Source of the DNA: Hoeflea sp. BAL378
GTDB taxonomy: Bacteria > Pseudomonadota > Alphaproteobacteria > Rhizobiales > Rhizobiaceae
Assembly (NCBI RefSeq): GCF_000759435.1
Contig: NZ_JRJG01000034.1
Span: 19,267-83,266 of the forward strand
Direction of reading: 5' to 3'
Length of the DNA stretch: 64,000 nucleotides
Shown here: positions 17,471-29,210 of the stretch, piece after piece
Numbering within the stretch: position 1 is the first letter of the stretch
Layout: every line of letters starts with the position of its first letter
Notes under the pieces: model-generated
The model's input: the letters and a program-made list of their open reading frames with translations, nothing else
What the model was told of the DNA's origin: nothing
Database searches by the model: none
Position numbers and translations under genes: made by a program

Positions 17471-18247
17471 TCAGGCCCGCGGCACCCGGCCCATCCAGCC
17501 CAGGCCCTCGAGCGTGGCGGCCCGGGGCCGGTACTCGCAGCCGACAAAGCCGCGGTAGCCGAGGGCGTCGAGCGCCGCAAGGATCCGGAAATCGTCCAGT
17601 TCCCCCGAGCCCGGCTCCTGCCGGTGAGGAACCGAGGCGATCTGGACATGGCCGATCAGCGGCAGCAGCGCCTCAAGCCCGCGCAGCACGTCGCCGCGCA
17701 GGACCTGCCGGTGGTAGATGTCGAACTGCAGGCGGATGTTGTCGCGGCCGAGATCCGTGATCAGTTCCGCCGCGGAGTCGAAATCGTCGAGAAAATAACC
17801 CGGCATGTCGCGTCCGTTGATCGGTTCGATCAGCACGGTCACCCCCTCATCCGCCGCCGCGTCGGCGGCGAAGGCCAGGCTGTCCCGATAGGCGGCGCGA
17901 TGCCGTTCGCTGCCCGGATCCGCGAGCCCCGCCATCATGTGCAGGCGCGGCGCGCAGATGACCGCCGCATAGGCGAGCGCGGTGCGGACCGACTGCCGGA
18001 ACTCGGCCTTGCGCTCCGGCAGCGCCGCCAGACCGCGCTCCCCCTTGGCCCAGTCGCCCGGCGGGAGGTTGAACAGCGCCTGCTCCACCCCGGCCGCGCA
18101 CCGGCGGCCGGCGATCTCGTTAGCCGGATAATCATAGGGAAAAAGGAACTCGACCGCGTCGAAGCCCGCGGCGGCAGCGGCTTCGAAACGGTCGAGGAAG
18201 GGATGTTCGGTGAACATCATCGACAGGTTTGCGGCAAAACGCGGCAT
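17471..18247 (-). CDS. Hydroxypyruvate isomerase family protein (Hyi/OtnI-like)
   Basis: A 258-residue xylose-isomerase-like TIM barrel. MPRFAANLSMMFTEHPFLDRF is the usual start of the Hyi family; metal and active-site residues fall in VLIEPINGRDMPGYF (Glu), QFDIYH, GHVQIASVPHR and FVGCEYRP (Glu). Relatives interconvert hydroxypyruvate and tartronate semialdehyde or isomerise 2-oxo-tetronates (OtnI). GAGGACCGCCG precedes the ATG at 18247. Its stop faces the MFS stop at 11 bases. No glyoxylate carboligase or tartronate reductase gene is adjacent, so the exact substrate is open. Confidence 0.88.
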   Translation of the reverse strand: MPRFAANLSMMFTEHPFLDRFEAAAAAGFDAVEFLFPYDYPANEIAGRRCAAGVEQALFNLPPGDWAKGERGLAALPERKAEFRQSVRTALAYAAVICAPRLHMMAGLADPGSERHRAAYRDSLAFAADAAADEGVTVLIEPINGRDMPGYFLDDFDSAAELITDLGRDNIRLQFDIYHRQVLRGDVLRGLEALLPLIGHVQIASVPHRQEPGSGELDDFRILAALDALGYRGFVGCEYRPRAATLEGLGWMGRVPRA

Positions 18248-18338
18248 CGGCGGTCCTCACGGCTGGTCCGCCCGTTCTACCCCCATTGGCGGCGCGCGCA
18301 AGCGCCGGCGGCGCCGTTCCGCCGCTATCCGCGGGCGC

Positions 18339-20630
18339 TCAGGCCCTGACGCAATCGGCGAAGTGGCGCAGCACGCCGTCCTCGCCGGTTACCTGCACCA
18401 GGCCATGGATATCGGTCTCGAAGCCCGGGCATTCATGCGCGAAGGCCCGGTTGAACTTGAGATACTCGACGATCTTGGTGTTGAACACCTCGCCCGGGAT
18501 CAACAGCGGAATGCCCGGCGGATAGGGCGTGACCAGGCTCGTGGTGATGCGGCCCTCGAGATCGTCGATCGCCACCCGCTCGGTGGTCCGGTGGGCGATA
18601 TGGGCAAAGGCGTCGCTCGGTTTCATCGCCGGCCGGTGGTCGCTCAGATACATGTCGGTCGAAAGCCGCGCCACGTCATATTTGGCGTAGAGCGAATGCA
18701 CGTGCTGGCACAGGTCGCGGAGGCCCATCTGCTCGTAGCGCGGCTGCTTGGCGCAGAATTCGGGCATGATCCGCCACATCGGCTGGTTCTGGTCGTAGTC
18801 GTCCTTGAACTGCTGCAATTCGGTCAGCAGCGAGTTCCAGCGGCCCTTGGTGATGCCGATGGTGAACATGATGAAGAAGCTGTAGAGCCCGGTCTTCTCC
18901 ACCACCACGCCGTGCTCGGCCAGGTATTTGGTCACGATCGAGGCCGGAATGCCGGTCTCCTCGAAGCGTCCGTCGAGATTGAGGCCGGGGGTGATGATCG
19001 TCGCCTTGATCGGATCGAGCATGTTGAAGCCGGGCGCCATGTCGCCGAATCCGTGCCAGGACTCCTCGCCGTCCGAGGACTGCACGCCTTCGGCGTCGGT
19101 GCGCTTGAGCACCCAGTCCTTGGTGTGGCCGATGCCTTCCTCTTCCAGCTCGTCCGGTCCCCAGACCTGGAACCACCAGTCGTCCTCGCCGAATTCCTCG
19201 TCGACCTTGCGCATGGCCCGGCGGAAATCGAGCGCCTCCGCGATGCTTTCCTCCACCAGCGCCGTGCCACCCGGCGGCTCCATCATCGCCGCCGCCACGT
19301 CGCAGCTCGCAATGATCGAATATTGCGGGCTGGTCGAGGTGTGCATCAGATAGGCCTCGTTGAAGAGGTGCCGGTCGAGCTTGGTGTCCTGGCTGTCCTG
19401 CACCAGCACGTGGCTCGCCTGGCTGATGCCGGCGAGCAGCTTGTGGATCGACTGCGTGGCGTAGGTGACCGAATGCATCGGCCGCGCCCGCTTGCGCCCC
19501 ATCGAATGGTAGCTGCCGTAGAACGGGTGGAACGAGGCGTGCGGCAGCCAGGCCTCGTCGAAATGCAGGTTGTCGACATAGCCGTCGAGCAGCGTCTTGA
19601 TCGTCTCGGTGTTGTAGAGCACGCCGTCATAGGTCGACTGCGTCAGCGTCATGATGCGCGGCTTGACCGTGTCGGCGTCGACGCCCTCGAGCAGCGGGTT
19701 GGCGCGGATCTTGGCCTTGATCGACTCCACCTCGAACTCGCTCTGCGGGATCGGGCCGATGATGCCGTAATGGTTGCGCGTGGGCTTGAGGAACACCGGG
19801 ATCGACCCGGTCATGATGATCGAGTGCAGGATCGACTTGTGGCAATTGCGGTCGACCACCACGACGTCGCCCGGCGCCACCGTGTGGTGCCAGACCATCT
19901 TGTTGGATGTCGAGGTGCCGTTGGTGACGAAGAAGCAGTGGTCGGCATTGAAGATCCGCGCGGCGTTGCGCTCCGACGCGCCGATGGCGCCGTTGTGCTC
20001 GAGCAACTGGCCCAATTCCTCGACCGAATTGCAGACGTCGGCGCGCAGCATGTTCTCGCCGTAGAACTGGTGGTACATCTGCCCGATCGGGCTTTTCAGG
20101 AACGCCACCCCGCCCGAATGCCCCGGGCAGTGCCAGGAATAGGATCCGTCCTCGGCATAGTTGAGCAGCGCCTTGAAGAACGGCGGCTTGATCCCCTCGA
20201 GATAGCTCTTGGCCTCGCGGATGATGTGGCGGGCGACGAATTCCGGCGTGTCCTCGAACATGTGGATGAAGCCGTGCAGCTCGCGCAGGATGTCGTTGGG
20301 CAGGTGCCGGCTGGTCTTGGTCTCGCCATAGATGTAGATCGGCACGTCGGCGTTCTTCCAGCGCACTTCCTCGATGAAATTGCGCAGATTGACCACCGCC
20401 GGATCGACGTCCGGGCCGGGGCTGAACTCCTCGTCGTCGATCGACAGCACGAAGGCCGAGGCGCGCGACTGCTGCTGGGCGAATTGCGACAGGTCGCCAT
20501 AGCCCGTCACCCCCAGGACCTCGAACCCCTCGTTCTCGATGGCTTGCGCCATGGCGCGGATGCCGAGGCCCGAGGAATTCTCCGATCGGAAATCCTCGTC
20601 GATGATGACGATGGGGAAGCGAAATTTCAT
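18339..20630 (-). CDS. Orn/Lys/Arg decarboxylase, PLP fold-type I
   Basis: A 763-residue member of the large basic amino-acid decarboxylase family: N-terminal receiver-like wing domain (1-125), PLP aminotransferase-fold core (about 150-600) and C-terminal domain. PLP lysine is K397 in YATQSIHKLLAG; DEAWLPHASFHPFYG and the WHCPGHSGG motif near 165-175 are conserved. It would remove CO2 from arginine, lysine or ornithine to give agmatine, cadaverine or putrescine, for polyamine supply or acid resistance. CAGGACAAAGCC precedes the ATG at 20630. No antiporter gene lies beside it. Which amino acid is used cannot be settled here. Confidence 0.93.
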   Translation of the reverse strand: MKFRFPIVIIDEDFRSENSSGLGIRAMAQAIENEGFEVLGVTGYGDLSQFAQQQSRASAFVLSIDDEEFSPGPDVDPAVVNLRNFIEEVRWKNADVPIYIYGETKTSRHLPNDILRELHGFIHMFEDTPEFVARHIIREAKSYLEGIKPPFFKALLNYAEDGSYSWHCPGHSGGVAFLKSPIGQMYHQFYGENMLRADVCNSVEELGQLLEHNGAIGASERNAARIFNADHCFFVTNGTSTSNKMVWHHTVAPGDVVVVDRNCHKSILHSIIMTGSIPVFLKPTRNHYGIIGPIPQSEFEVESIKAKIRANPLLEGVDADTVKPRIMTLTQSTYDGVLYNTETIKTLLDGYVDNLHFDEAWLPHASFHPFYGSYHSMGRKRARPMHSVTYATQSIHKLLAGISQASHVLVQDSQDTKLDRHLFNEAYLMHTSTSPQYSIIASCDVAAAMMEPPGGTALVEESIAEALDFRRAMRKVDEEFGEDDWWFQVWGPDELEEEGIGHTKDWVLKRTDAEGVQSSDGEESWHGFGDMAPGFNMLDPIKATIITPGLNLDGRFEETGIPASIVTKYLAEHGVVVEKTGLYSFFIMFTIGITKGRWNSLLTELQQFKDDYDQNQPMWRIMPEFCAKQPRYEQMGLRDLCQHVHSLYAKYDVARLSTDMYLSDHRPAMKPSDAFAHIAHRTTERVAIDDLEGRITTSLVTPYPPGIPLLIPGEVFNTKIVEYLKFNRAFAHECPGFETDIHGLVQVTGEDGVLRHFADCVRA

Positions 20631-20668
20631 GGCTTTGTCCTGGCGGGAGGGCGTTGGTGGGGTCCTAC

Positions 20669-20693
20669 AGTATAATCGGGCGGTTCGGAACCG
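20669..20693 (-). promoter_or_regulatory. Promoter -10 box and palindrome upstream of the decarboxylase
   Basis: On the minus strand TATACT (20674-20669) lies 38 bases before the start codon, a good -10 box. Just upstream, CGGTTC-G-GAACCG (20681-20693) is a perfect palindrome in the spacer between -10 and -35, the usual place for a repressor. No convincing -35 hexamer was found. Confidence 0.4.
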
Positions 20694-20913
20694 AATTGAA
20701 CCGGGCCGCGGACTCGGATCGCGGGTTTGACCGTTCAGGCGCCCGGCGGTCGCGCGCCCGCCAGCGCGGACAGGCGCGGCACATTCGGTCAGTCCGACGT
20801 CTCGGCCAGCTAATAAGACCGGATCATGTCAGTTTGAAGGACGGGTGCACCCGGCGGCGTAGGGACCACGACCCGGTCCGGGTCTCGCCGGCGTGCCGGG
20901 GACCCTGTGCGCC

Positions 20914-21564
20914 CTATCCGGCCTCCGCGATTCCACCCAGAAACACCTGGATGGCCAAGTCCAGGCGGCGTTCATGCGCCTGCTGGCGCGCGCAGGCCGG
21001 CTTGGCGGAGACCAGATGTTCCAGCACGCTTTCATGCGCCATGTCGGCCATCAGCCGGGCGGCGCTTTCCGTGTCGGCGATGCGGATCTCGCCCCGGGCC
21101 ACGGAGCGGTCGAGCTCCCGGCGAATCATGGCGTAGAGCGCATGCGGCCCCTCCTGCAGGAATTCCCGCACCAGGTCCGGCTGCCGGTCCGCTTCCGCGA
21201 TCACCGCGCGCAGGATCGCCAGCGGCAGCAGATCCGAGAACTTCTCGTCCGTCGGCGTCAGCAGCAGCCGCAGCCGGTGCGCCAGCGGCAGCTCGAGGTC
21301 GCTTTCGCTGAGCGGCCGCGTCACCCGGTTGCGGATGCGCCGCACCACGCTGGCGAACAGGACGGCGCGGCACTCGAACACCTCGTAGAGCGTCCGCTTC
21401 GACATGCCGGCCTCCTGCGCGATCGCCGCCATCGAGGCGCCGCCCAGTCCCCGGGACAGGATCACCCGCTCCGCCGCGTCGATGATTATCGCCTCCCGTT
21501 CGCTGGCGTCGAGCTGGCGCGGCCTGCCCGGGCCGCGACAGGAAATGAGGCTTTTTGGCAACAA
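20914..21564 (-). CDS. TetR/AcrR family repressor of the adjacent RND pump
   Basis: A 216-residue TetR-type regulator: basic lead PGRPRQLDASEREAIIIDAAERV, helix-turn-helix MAAIAQEAGMSKRTLYEVFE (about 44-63), then a ligand-binding helical domain. No ATG precedes the HTH. The start is a TTG at 21564 (or the next TTG), placed by AGAGAGGG a few bases upstream. It is divergent from an RND efflux operon, and repeats in the shared 137-base region fit the standard arrangement of AcrR-like local repressors that release on binding a pump substrate. 283 bases separate it from the decarboxylase start; nothing recognisable lies there apart from that gene's promoter. Confidence 0.9.
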   Translation of the reverse strand: MLPKSLISCRGPGRPRQLDASEREAIIIDAAERVILSRGLGGASMAAIAQEAGMSKRTLYEVFECRAVLFASVVRRIRNRVTRPLSESDLELPLAHRLRLLLTPTDEKFSDLLPLAILRAVIAEADRQPDLVREFLQEGPHALYAMIRRELDRSVARGEIRIADTESAARLMADMAHESVLEHLVSAKPACARQQAHERRLDLAIQVFLGGIAEAG

Positions 21565-21593
21565 GTTAACCCTCTCTCTTCGCAGGTGCAGCG

Positions 21594-21640
21594 TTCCGCT
21601 TGCGCATTGCGGAAAAGCAATTATAAAACCACTTAGTTTT
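21594..21640 (+). promoter_or_regulatory. RND operon promoter with overlapping operator-like repeats
   Basis: TTGCGC (21600-21605) and TATAAA (21623-21628) are 17 bases apart. TTCCGC-N9-GCGGAA (21594-21614) overlaps the -35, and AAAAC-N6-GTTTT (21625-21640) overlaps and follows the -10. Either is a plausible TetR-family operator able to block transcription of both divergent genes. Confidence 0.5.
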
Positions 21641-21701
21641 CATATTAGCCCCAGTGCGTCTGTTCGCCAAGCGGCGACTCCATACTTCACGGAGATATTC
21701 A

Positions 21702-22832
21702 ATGAGGTTAGCGCTTCACGCCCTCTTTTGTTCCCTGGCTGTCGCGATGACGGTCTCTGCCGCCACGGCGCAGCAGCCGCAGCAACCGCCCGCGGCGGTG
21801 ACCGTCGTCACGCTGAAGGCGGAAACCGTCACGGTCACGTCCACGCTTCCCGGCCGCGTCGTCGCCTCCGGCGTCGCCGAAGTGCGCCCGCAGGTCAACG
21901 GCATCATCGTCGAACGCCTGTTCGAGGAAGGCTCGGCCGTCAAGGAGGGCGACATCCTCTATCGCATCGATCCGGCGACCTACCGGGCGCAGGTCGTGGC
22001 GGCGCAGGCCGCCGTCAACCAGGCCGAGGTCAGCCTCAAATCGACCAACCGCGAACTCGTCCGCATGGAGTCCCTGCGCAAGAGCAACGTCGCCAGCGAA
22101 CAGGCGCTCGATGCCGCCCTCACCACCCGCGACATCGCCGACGCCGCCCTGCAGGTCGCCAAGGCGCAACTGCTCGCCGCCAATATCGACCTCGAGCGCA
22201 CCACCATCCGCGCGCAGTTGTCGGGCGTCATCGGACGCTCGCTCACCACCCAGGGCGCGCTCATCATTTCCGGCCAGTCCGATCCGCTGGCGGTGATCCG
22301 CAAGCTTGACCCAGTCTATGTCGACGTCGCCCAGTCGGCCGCCGATCTGGTGCGCTGGAAGCGCCAGGGACCGCTCGCGGCAGGGTCGAAGGCCGACACC
22401 AAGGTCTCGCTGATGCTGGCCGACCGCACCACCTTCGACCAGACCGGCGAACTCACCGCCGCCGAACCGCATGTCGACGAACAGACCGGCGTCGTCACCC
22501 TGCGTCTGCAGTTTCCCAATCCCGACGAAATGCTGCTGCCCGGCATGTATGTCCAGGTCGAGATGCCCCAGGGCGTCATCGAGGACGCCATTCTGGTTCC
22601 CCAGGAAGGCGTGTCGCGCGACCGTCGCGGCGCCCCGACGGCCCTGGTGGTCGGGCCGGACAACGTGGTCGAGCTGCGCACGCTGACCATCGTCAGCGAC
22701 CGCGGCTCGGACTGGATCGTCACCGACGGCGTCAAGGCCGGCGACAGGGTGATCGTCGAAGGCCTGCAGAAAATCGCGGCCGGAGCCACGGTTGCCCCCG
22801 AAGAACGCGCCGAACAACCGGCACAAAACTGA
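21702..22832 (+). CDS. RND efflux periplasmic adaptor (membrane fusion protein)
   Basis: A 376-residue AcrA/MexA-type adaptor. A signal peptide (1-23, ending VSAATAQ) has no lipobox cysteine, so it is probably not lipidated. Then come a barrel-sandwich/lipoyl domain (VRPQVNGIIVERLFEEGSAV), a helical hairpin (about 85-145), the second lipoyl half (TTIRAQLSGVIGRS) and a beta-barrel/membrane-proximal domain (LLPGMYVQVEMP). CGGAGATATTC precedes the ATG at 21702. It bridges the inner-membrane pump encoded 16 bases downstream and an outer-membrane channel that is not encoded here. Confidence 0.95.
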   Translation: MRLALHALFCSLAVAMTVSAATAQQPQQPPAAVTVVTLKAETVTVTSTLPGRVVASGVAEVRPQVNGIIVERLFEEGSAVKEGDILYRIDPATYRAQVVAAQAAVNQAEVSLKSTNRELVRMESLRKSNVASEQALDAALTTRDIADAALQVAKAQLLAANIDLERTTIRAQLSGVIGRSLTTQGALIISGQSDPLAVIRKLDPVYVDVAQSAADLVRWKRQGPLAAGSKADTKVSLMLADRTTFDQTGELTAAEPHVDEQTGVVTLRLQFPNPDEMLLPGMYVQVEMPQGVIEDAILVPQEGVSRDRRGAPTALVVGPDNVVELRTLTIVSDRGSDWIVTDGVKAGDRVIVEGLQKIAAGATVAPEERAEQPAQN

Positions 22833-22848
22833 GCTCGCGGAGACCGAC

Positions 22849-25971
<3,123 letters not shown>

Positions 25972-26030
25972 GCACAGCCCAAACCCTTCGCATTTCCCGT
26001 CGCGCGCTCCCGCGGCGGACCGGCCGCCGC

Positions 26031-26930
26031 TCACAGCGACCGGATCGTGGTCACGTAGGTCTCGAAGAAGTCGGAAAATGTCTTCACCCGGAGCGGCAGG
26101 GTCTCGTAGGGCGGGTAATAGAGCGTCAGCCACAACGGCGCGGGCTCCCACTCGGGCAGCACCTGGGTGAGCCGCCCGGCGTTGAGCGCCGGCTCGACGA
26201 TGAACCAGGGCAGCAGCGCCACGCCTTCGCCGTTCTCGGCCAGCCGCGCGATCAGGTCGCCATTGTTGCTGGCGAGCGCCTGCCCGGCCCTGACCCTGTG
26301 CGTCCGGCCGGCATGGGAGAGATCCCAGGTCTCGCTCACAGCCTCGCCGTCATAGGCAAGCCGGGCATGGCCGTGCAGCTCTTCCGGCCGGGTGATGCTG
26401 CCGAAGGCCGCCAGATAGCCCGGAGAGGCCACCAGCACGCGGCGCACCCGGCAGATCTTGCGCCAGATCGTCGATTTGTCCGTGGGCGCCTGCGAGATCC
26501 GGATCGCCAGGTCGACCTTCTCGGAGACGATGTCGATGAACCGGTCGGTGAGGCTCAGCGACAGCACCGTGTCGGGATGATCCACCCGGAAGCCCGAGGC
26601 GACATCGGGCAGGATCTGCAGCCCCAGCGACATCGGCGCATTGATCCGAAGCAGGCCCGCGGCCTCCCCAACCTGCTCGCGCACCTCCTCGTCCGCCTTC
26701 ACGAACTCGGAGAGCAGCGGCCCGACGCGCGCGGCATAGACCGCGCCGGCCGAGGTCAGCGACACCTGGCGGGTGGTGCGCAGCAGGAGCTGCACGCCCA
26801 GCCGGTCCTCGAGCGCGCCCACCGCGCGGGTGACCGACGGCGCGGTCATCGACAGCTGCCGCGCCGCCGCGACGAAACTGTGAAGCTCGGCGACGGCGAG
26901 AAAGGCGCGGATCTGGCTGAGTTCGCTCAT
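26031..26930 (-). CDS. LysR family transcriptional regulator
   Basis: A 299-residue LysR regulator: winged HTH (1-60; FVAARQLSMTAPSVTRAVGALEDRLG region) and a two-lobed effector domain (about 88-290). It is divergent from the MhqO/MhqD-like pair, and a nearly perfect 25-base palindrome sits 21 bases before its start codon. The classic LysR layout implies that it autoregulates and controls the quinone detoxification genes. Effector unknown; a quinone or phenolic would fit the neighbours. Confidence 0.93.
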   Translation of the reverse strand: MSELSQIRAFLAVAELHSFVAAARQLSMTAPSVTRAVGALEDRLGVQLLLRTTRQVSLTSAGAVYAARVGPLLSEFVKADEEVREQVGEAAGLLRINAPMSLGLQILPDVASGFRVDHPDTVLSLSLTDRFIDIVSEKVDLAIRISQAPTDKSTIWRKICRVRRVLVASPGYLAAFGSITRPEELHGHARLAYDGEAVSETWDLSHAGRTHRVRAGQALASNNGDLIARLAENGEGVALLPWFIVEPALNAGRLTQVLPEWEPAPLWLTLYYPPYETLPLRVKTFSDFFETYVTTIRSL

Positions 26931-26950
26931 CGCCGATTATTACGTATTCT

Positions 26951-26975
26951 GCAATTATATTGTCAATATTATTGC
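26951..26975. promoter_or_regulatory. LysR operator candidate (25-base palindrome)
   Basis: GCAAT and ATTGC arms enclose ATATTG-T-CAATAT; apart from the central base and one mismatched pair, all 25 bases are symmetric. It contains T-N11-A type symmetry expected of LysR proteins, lies in AT-rich DNA, and is 20 bases from the LysR start and 74 bases from the dioxygenase start. Confidence 0.6.
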
Positions 26976-27049
26976 TATTCAAAACTGCAATGATCTCCCC
27001 CATCTTGGTCCCAAGCCAGACGCAACCCTGGCGCCGGAAAGGAACCATC

Positions 27050-27982
27050 ATGATCACCGAGATCAAGGGCCTGCATCACGTCACGTCGATGGCCGCCCAC
27101 GCCCAGCAGAACAGCGATTTCTTCACCAAGACCCTGGGCCTGCGCCGGGTCAAGAAAACCGTCAATTTCGACGCGCCGGAGGTCTACCATCTCTATTACG
27201 GCGACGAACTGGGCACGCCCGGTTCGGTGATGACCTATTTCCCCTTTCCGAACATCGCCGCGGGACGCCCGGGCGCCGGGGAAGTGGGCGACACCTATTT
27301 TGCCGTCCCCAAGGGCTCGCTGGAGTTCTGGAAGCAGCGCCTGGTGGCGCAGAATGTCGGCGGGCTCAGTGAAAGCGAAGTCTTCGGCGACAGGCGCCTG
27401 CGCTTTGACGGCCCCGACCGCGACAGTTTCTCGCTGATCGAGGTCGACGGCGACGACAGGACCGGCTGGCAGCAGGGCGGCGTCGCCGCATCCGAGGCCA
27501 TCAAGGGCTTCCGCGGCGCGAGCCTCAGGCTCCGCGACGGCGGCGCCACCGCCGAGCTGCTGCGCTTCATGGGCTACGAAAAGGTAGACGCTGAGGGCAG
27601 CCACACCCGCTTTGCCATTGCCGGCGGCAATGGCGCCGATGTCATCGACATCGAAACGCTGCCCGAGGCCGGTCCGGCCCGGCAGGGCGCCGGCTCCGTG
27701 CATCACATCGCCTTCGCGGTGGAAGACCGGGCGGCGCAGCTCGCGGTCCGCAAGGCGCTGATGGACACCGGCTACCAGGTCACCCCGGTGATCGACCGCG
27801 ACTATTTCTGGGCGATCTATTTCCGCACGCCCGGCGGCGTCCTGTTCGAGGTCGCCACCAACGAGCCCGGCTTCGACCGCGACGAGGATGTCGCCCATTT
27901 GGGCGAGAGCCTCAAGCTGCCGACCCGCTACGAGGCGCATCGGGCCGAGATCCAGAAACTGCTCGAGCCGATCACCGACTGA
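27050..27982 (+). CDS. Ring-cleaving dioxygenase, glyoxalase fold (MhqO-like)
   Basis: A 310-residue protein of two vicinal-oxygen-chelate (glyoxalase) domains. Metal ligands are expected at H9/H10 (GLHHVTS), in the second-domain motif GSVHHIAF and at Glu in GVLFEVATNE. It matches MhqO/MhqA-type putative hydroquinone dioxygenases (Bacillus MhqO, LinE-like). GGAAAGGAACC precedes the ATG at 27050; the 30-residue in-frame extension upstream lies over the operator and is rejected. The downstream hydrolase gene (47 bases away) completes the mhqO-mhqD pair. Likely role: opening or removing toxic quinol rings. Confidence 0.9.
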   Translation: MITEIKGLHHVTSMAAHAQQNSDFFTKTLGLRRVKKTVNFDAPEVYHLYYGDELGTPGSVMTYFPFPNIAAGRPGAGEVGDTYFAVPKGSLEFWKQRLVAQNVGGLSESEVFGDRRLRFDGPDRDSFSLIEVDGDDRTGWQQGGVAASEAIKGFRGASLRLRDGGATAELLRFMGYEKVDAEGSHTRFAIAGGNGADVIDIETLPEAGPARQGAGSVHHIAFAVEDRAAQLAVRKALMDTGYQVTPVIDRDYFWAIYFRTPGGVLFEVATNEPGFDRDEDVAHLGESLKLPTRYEAHRAEIQKLLEPITD

Positions 27983-28029
27983 CTCATTCCCGGCGGGATC
28001 GCACGATCCCGCCACCGGAGGCCAAAATC

Positions 28030-28638
28030 ATGACGACGCATTATCACGCCCTCATACGACCGGCCGCCGCTGGCGCCCCGCTGGTCTTCGCCTTCCACGG
28101 CACCGGCGGCGACGAGCACCAGTTCTCGGGCCTGGTGAGCCAGATTCTACCCGACGCGGGCCTCGTCTCGCCGCGCGGCGACGTTTCCGAACACGGCGCG
28201 CTGCGCTTCTTCCGCCGCACCGGCGAGGGCGTCTACGACATGGCCGACCTGGCTGAGCGGACGGAGAAGATGGCGGGCTTCATCGCCGCCCACAAGGCGG
28301 AGAACCCGGGCGTTCCAGTCTACGGGCTCGGCTATTCGAACGGCGCCAATATCCTGGCCTCCGTGGCCTTCAGCCATGCCGGCCTGTTCGACCGCATGGC
28401 GCTGCTGCATCCGCTCATTCCGTTTGAGCCGGAGCCCAATCAGGAGCTTGCCGGAAAGCGGGTGCTGATCACCGCCGGCCGCCGCGACCCGATCTGCCCG
28501 CTGCCGCTGACCGAGCGGCTCGTGGCCTATTTCAGCGCCCAGGGCAGCCGCGTCGAGACCAGCCTCCACGACGGCGGCCACGAGATCCAGGCCCCGGAAC
28601 TTGCGGCCCTGACGGCCTTCCTGACCGCGCAAGAGTAG
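28030..28638 (+). CDS. Alpha/beta hydrolase, MhqD-like carboxylesterase
   Basis: A 202-residue alpha/beta-hydrolase of the phospholipase/carboxylesterase family. The catalytic triad is S103 (GYSNGA), D153 (GRRDPICPL) and H184 (DGGHEI), with the oxyanion loop FHGTGGDEH at 22-30. It resembles MhqD, the hydrolase paired with MhqO dioxygenases in quinone resistance. ACCGGAGG lies before the ATG at 28030. Same strand and presumed operon as the dioxygenase gene, under the divergent LysR regulator. Confidence 0.9.
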   Translation: MTTHYHALIRPAAAGAPLVFAFHGTGGDEHQFSGLVSQILPDAGLVSPRGDVSEHGALRFFRRTGEGVYDMADLAERTEKMAGFIAAHKAENPGVPVYGLGYSNGANILASVAFSHAGLFDRMALLHPLIPFEPEPNQELAGKRVLITAGRRDPICPLPLTERLVAYFSAQGSRVETSLHDGGHEIQAPELAALTAFLTAQE

Positions 28639-28757
28639 GTGCGATCGGGACGGGTGCAGAAGATGTCAGGGATGGGCGACCGGGCCGCTCTCACGAGCAC
28701 GGCCCGCGAACCCGTCAAGGGTCGCCGGGCGAAACGGATCTGCCGCGATCGGAAAAA

Positions 28758-28847
<90 letters not shown>

Positions 28848-28848
28848 G

Positions 28849-29210
28849 CGTCTTTGGTCGGCGCAGTATCAGTGCGCGGGCGCTTCCATAACCGGCGCGG
28901 GCCGGTTGCACAAGGGGTAAGTTTGCCGGTAAAGCCGCCAGGCGCCCCGAACCGCTGCCCGATCGGCGGCGCGACGGCCAATTTGGCTTGACTCTTGCCA
29001 TCGCCTCACGTATCTCGCGACCCGAATGCGGCGTGGGCTTCCTGCGCCGTTCGCCTTTGGTTGAAGGCCCCTGCATGGTGACACTGTGCTGGACTTTCCA
29101 CCGGGCTTCACCCGGCAGCGTCCGCCAATGGACCCGGCCGATTCGTTCCGACTGGCAAAAAAGACGGCCCGCCGCAAGGCGAGAGCCGGACGAACACGAA
29201 AGGACAAAAG
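28849..29210 (+). other. Intergenic region holding the rplU promoter and leader
   Basis: 362 bases between tRNA-Ser and rplU. No convincing protein gene: the small reading frames here lack ribosome sites and family features. It contains the promoter at 28988-29016 and a transcribed leader of roughly 190 bases before rplU. Confidence 0.6.
28988..29016 (+). promoter_or_regulatory. Promoter of the rplU-rpmA operon
   Basis: TTGACT (28988-28993) and TATCTC (29011-29016) are separated by exactly 17 bases. The strong -35 with a weaker -10 is common for alphaproteobacterial housekeeping promoters. Transcription would start near 29023. Confidence 0.6.

Noticed and set aside
18210..20675. An 821-residue plus-strand frame opposite the decarboxylase
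   Set aside because: Shadow of the decarboxylase gene; composition typical of an antisense frame.
20631..20913. A speF-type polyamine leader RNA before the decarboxylase
   Set aside because: The likely transcription start leaves only about 30 bases of leader, too short for that motif.
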